Shown here: piece after piece, positions 62,639 through 64,000 of the stretch
Layout of the letters: every line of letters begins with the position of its first letter
Position numbering within the stretch: position 1 is the first letter of the stretch
Origin: Acidobacteriota bacterium
GTDB taxonomy: Bacteria > Acidobacteriota > Vicinamibacteria > Marinacidobacterales > Marinacidobacteraceae
Length of the DNA stretch: 64,000 nucleotides
Direction of reading: 5' to 3'
Assembly (NCBI GenBank): GCA_022828085.1
Contig: JAJEIY010000007.1
Span: forward strand, 1-64,000
Made by a program: the position numbers and the translations under genes
The notes under the pieces: generated by a model
What the model was told of the DNA's origin: nothing
Database searches by the model: none
Seen by the model: only the letters and a program-made list of their open reading frames with translations

Positions 62639-64000
62639 TCACGGACCCGCCACCGCTCCCAGCTCCTCCACGGCCCCCAGCGCGAACAGCGGCCCCCAGC
62701 TCTGGAAGCGCCGGCCGCCCCCTTCGCCGGTGCGGGCGTCGAAGTTCTCGCGGCACCCGCCCGTCCGCGACCGGTCGGCGAGGAACATTTCCGCGCCCTT
62801 CCGGGCGAGCTCGGCGGCGAGGGCGGTGAAACCGTAGCGGCGGAGTCCCTGCAGCACCAGGTAGTTCATCGGCGGCCAGATCGAGCCGCGCCAGTACTGC
62901 TGGTCCGGAAAGGCGGGATCATCGCGTGAGATGGTGGGCAACACCCAGTCGCCCCAGAAGCGGGCGGGGTCGCGGAGGGTTTCGATCATGCGCGCGGCCC
63001 GCCGCGCGTCGGGGATGCCCGCGGCGAGCGGAAGAAAGTTCGAGGCGGCGACGCGGGTGGAGGGCCCGGACAGAAGTTCGTCGAGGTAGAGCCCGGCCGC
63101 ATCCGACCAGAGCACGCGGTTCATCGTCGCGGCCAGCCGGCGATAGTCGGCGGCCAGCCGATCCGCGGTGGAACCGTCGCCGAGAATGCGGGCGATCAGG
63201 GACAGGCTCTCCAGATCCAGCGCGCGGTAACTGCAAAGGTCCACTGCCGACATGGCAAGGACCTCGCGCCGGGAATCCCATTCGGCCTCGTTCCAGAGCG
63301 GCAGGTCATCCTGGCCCGACTCCCAGGCGGCGCGCTGGTGACCGGTAGCGCCCGCTTCCCAGGGCGGCACCCGGCCCGGGCCGGGTACGAGGTCCGTATC
63401 GGAGCCCCAGGCGAGCAGTCCGGGCGTCAGCCCCTCCCGGCGCGGCCGTCCGTTCTTGTCCGCGACCCACCAGTCGGCCCAGGCGAGCAGCGCCGGATAG
63501 GCGGCCGCCAGCGCCTCCGGGTCGGGATGCGCGCGGTGCAACCGCAGCGCGGCGAACGACCCGACGGGCGGCTGCGAGCGATCCGGGGTGCCGCCACGGC
63601 GGCTCCGCCAGTTGGGGATGTTCCCGTTCGGGTACTGCGTTCCGGTTCCGGCGAGCAGCGTGGACCAGGCGAGGTCCCCCGACACGGTCGCGAGCAGGAG
63701 GGCGTTGAAGAAGGTGTCCCAGCCGAAGATGGTCCAGTCATCGGGAACCCACGGTTCGGATCCGGTCCCGCTACCCGGGATCGGGAAGATCCAGCCCCGG
63801 CCGGCGGGGGTGTAGAGCCTGCCGGTTTCCGGCTGGAGCAGCACCGTCCACATCAGGTTGTCGGCGATGCTCTCCGCCAACTCGGGGTGGCCCGGCACGC
63901 GGGGGCGCCGGCGATCCCACGCCGCGTGCGCGTCGTCGATCCAGGCGTCGGCCTCGCCGATGAGGCGGCCGGCCTCTTCCCCGCCCCAAGCGGCAACCAT
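62639..64000 (-). CDS. GH63/trehalase-like glycoside hydrolase, possibly partial at the window edge
   Basis: The protein has at least 453 residues of an (alpha/alpha)6-barrel glycosidase, related to mannosylglycerate/glucosylglycerate hydrolase and GH63/GH37 enzymes. Marks are DDWTIFGWDTFFNALLLATVSGDLA, PNGNIPNWRSRRGGTPDRSQPPVGSFAAL, WESGQDDLPLWNE (a probable catalytic Asp region), and QQYWRGSIWPPMNYLVLQGLRRYG with CRENFDARTGEGGGRRFQSWGPLFAL near the end. The ATG sits on the last base of the window, so the true start may lie beyond it. The likely substrate is an alpha-glucoside or compatible solute. Confidence 0.85.
   Translation of the reverse strand: MVAAWGGEEAGRLIGEADAWIDDAHAAWDRRRPRVPGHPELAESIADNLMWTVLLQPETGRLYTPAGRGWIFPIPGSGTGSEPWVPDDWTIFGWDTFFNALLLATVSGDLAWSTLLAGTGTQYPNGNIPNWRSRRGGTPDRSQPPVGSFAALRLHRAHPDPEALAAAYPALLAWADWWVADKNGRPRREGLTPGLLAWGSDTDLVPGPGRVPPWEAGATGHQRAAWESGQDDLPLWNEAEWDSRREVLAMSAVDLCSYRALDLESLSLIARILGDGSTADRLAADYRRLAATMNRVLWSDAAGLYLDELLSGPSTRVAASNFLPLAAGIPDARRAARMIETLRDPARFWGDWVLPTISRDDPAFPDQQYWRGSIWPPMNYLVLQGLRRYGFTALAAELARKGAEMFLADRSRTGGCRENFDARTGEGGGRRFQSWGPLFALGAVEELGAVAGP

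Overview
This 64 kb window is GC-rich (about 70 per cent by eye), densely coded DNA from a bacterial chromosome. Many genes overlap by four bases (ATGA, GTGA or TTGA). There are no phage genes, transposases, rRNAs or CRISPR arrays. A LysW carrier-protein arginine/lysine pathway, an inositol-1-phosphate synthase, a GerMN-amidase-rph-rdgB block and mostly GTG/TTG/ATG starts with Shine-Dalgarno sites suggest a non-proteobacterial Gram-negative lineage. Gemmatimonadota or a relative such as Acidobacteriota is my best guess, but it is an inference and not proven here.

Region 1 (1-15 kb) is a polyketide locus. It holds a PhyH-family dioxygenase and a 3,416-residue polyketide synthase with one complete methylating, fully reducing module (KS-AT-DH-MT-psiKR-ER-KR-ACP). 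That module is followed by a second KS and a broken AT, with no second ACP and no thioesterase. An alpha/beta hydrolase, an NCS2-type permease with a fused cytoplasmic domain, and a free-standing 74-residue ACP lie next to it. The free ACP could serve the orphan KS.

Region 2 (16.4-23.4 kb) is a quinohemoprotein amine dehydrogenase operon in the order qhpA-qhpD-qhpC-qhpB-qhpF-qhpE. The small subunit keeps every residue known to form the three thioether cross-links and the cysteine-tryptophylquinone cofactor. The flavin monooxygenase gene qhpG is not in the window.

Region 3 (23.4-38.5 kb) is mixed metabolism. It has a lipoprotein alkaline phosphatase, three tandem paralogous exported proteins of unknown function, thiI, two tRNAs, a nucleoside hydrolase with an acyl-CoA dehydrogenase, and an overlapping gene string (M19 dipeptidase, exported protein, small membrane protein, sodium symporter, SDR). 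An AbrB-PIN toxin-antitoxin pair and a GarR-like reductase follow.

Region 4 (38.6-50.3 kb) starts with an arsenosugar-type pair (AhpD-like protein and ArsS) and a zinc alcohol dehydrogenase. Then come DUF488, a methyltransferase, a repeat-rich gap, three tRNAs, rdgB, rph, a GerMN lipoprotein, a cell-wall amidase, inositol-1-phosphate synthase and a ferredoxin-domain protein.

Region 5 (50.3-55.7 kb) is the LysW operon (lysW-lysX-argC-[class II glutamine amidotransferase]-argB-argD) read leftwards, with an unrecognised Cys-rich protein at its head.

Region 6 (55.7-64 kb) has a TPR protein and an exported three-gene set (beta-rich secreted protein, Tat-exported alkaline-phosphatase-fold protein, Tat-exported zinc ribbon protein) behind a good sigma70-type promoter. 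A CDP-alcohol phosphatidyltransferase, a YegS-like lipid kinase and a GH63-like glycosidase that runs to the window edge complete it.

Two repeat families are scattered through the intergenic gaps: a MITE-like element with terminal inverted repeats (three copies) and a palindromic repeat seen at 21-55 and 42.66-42.88 kb.
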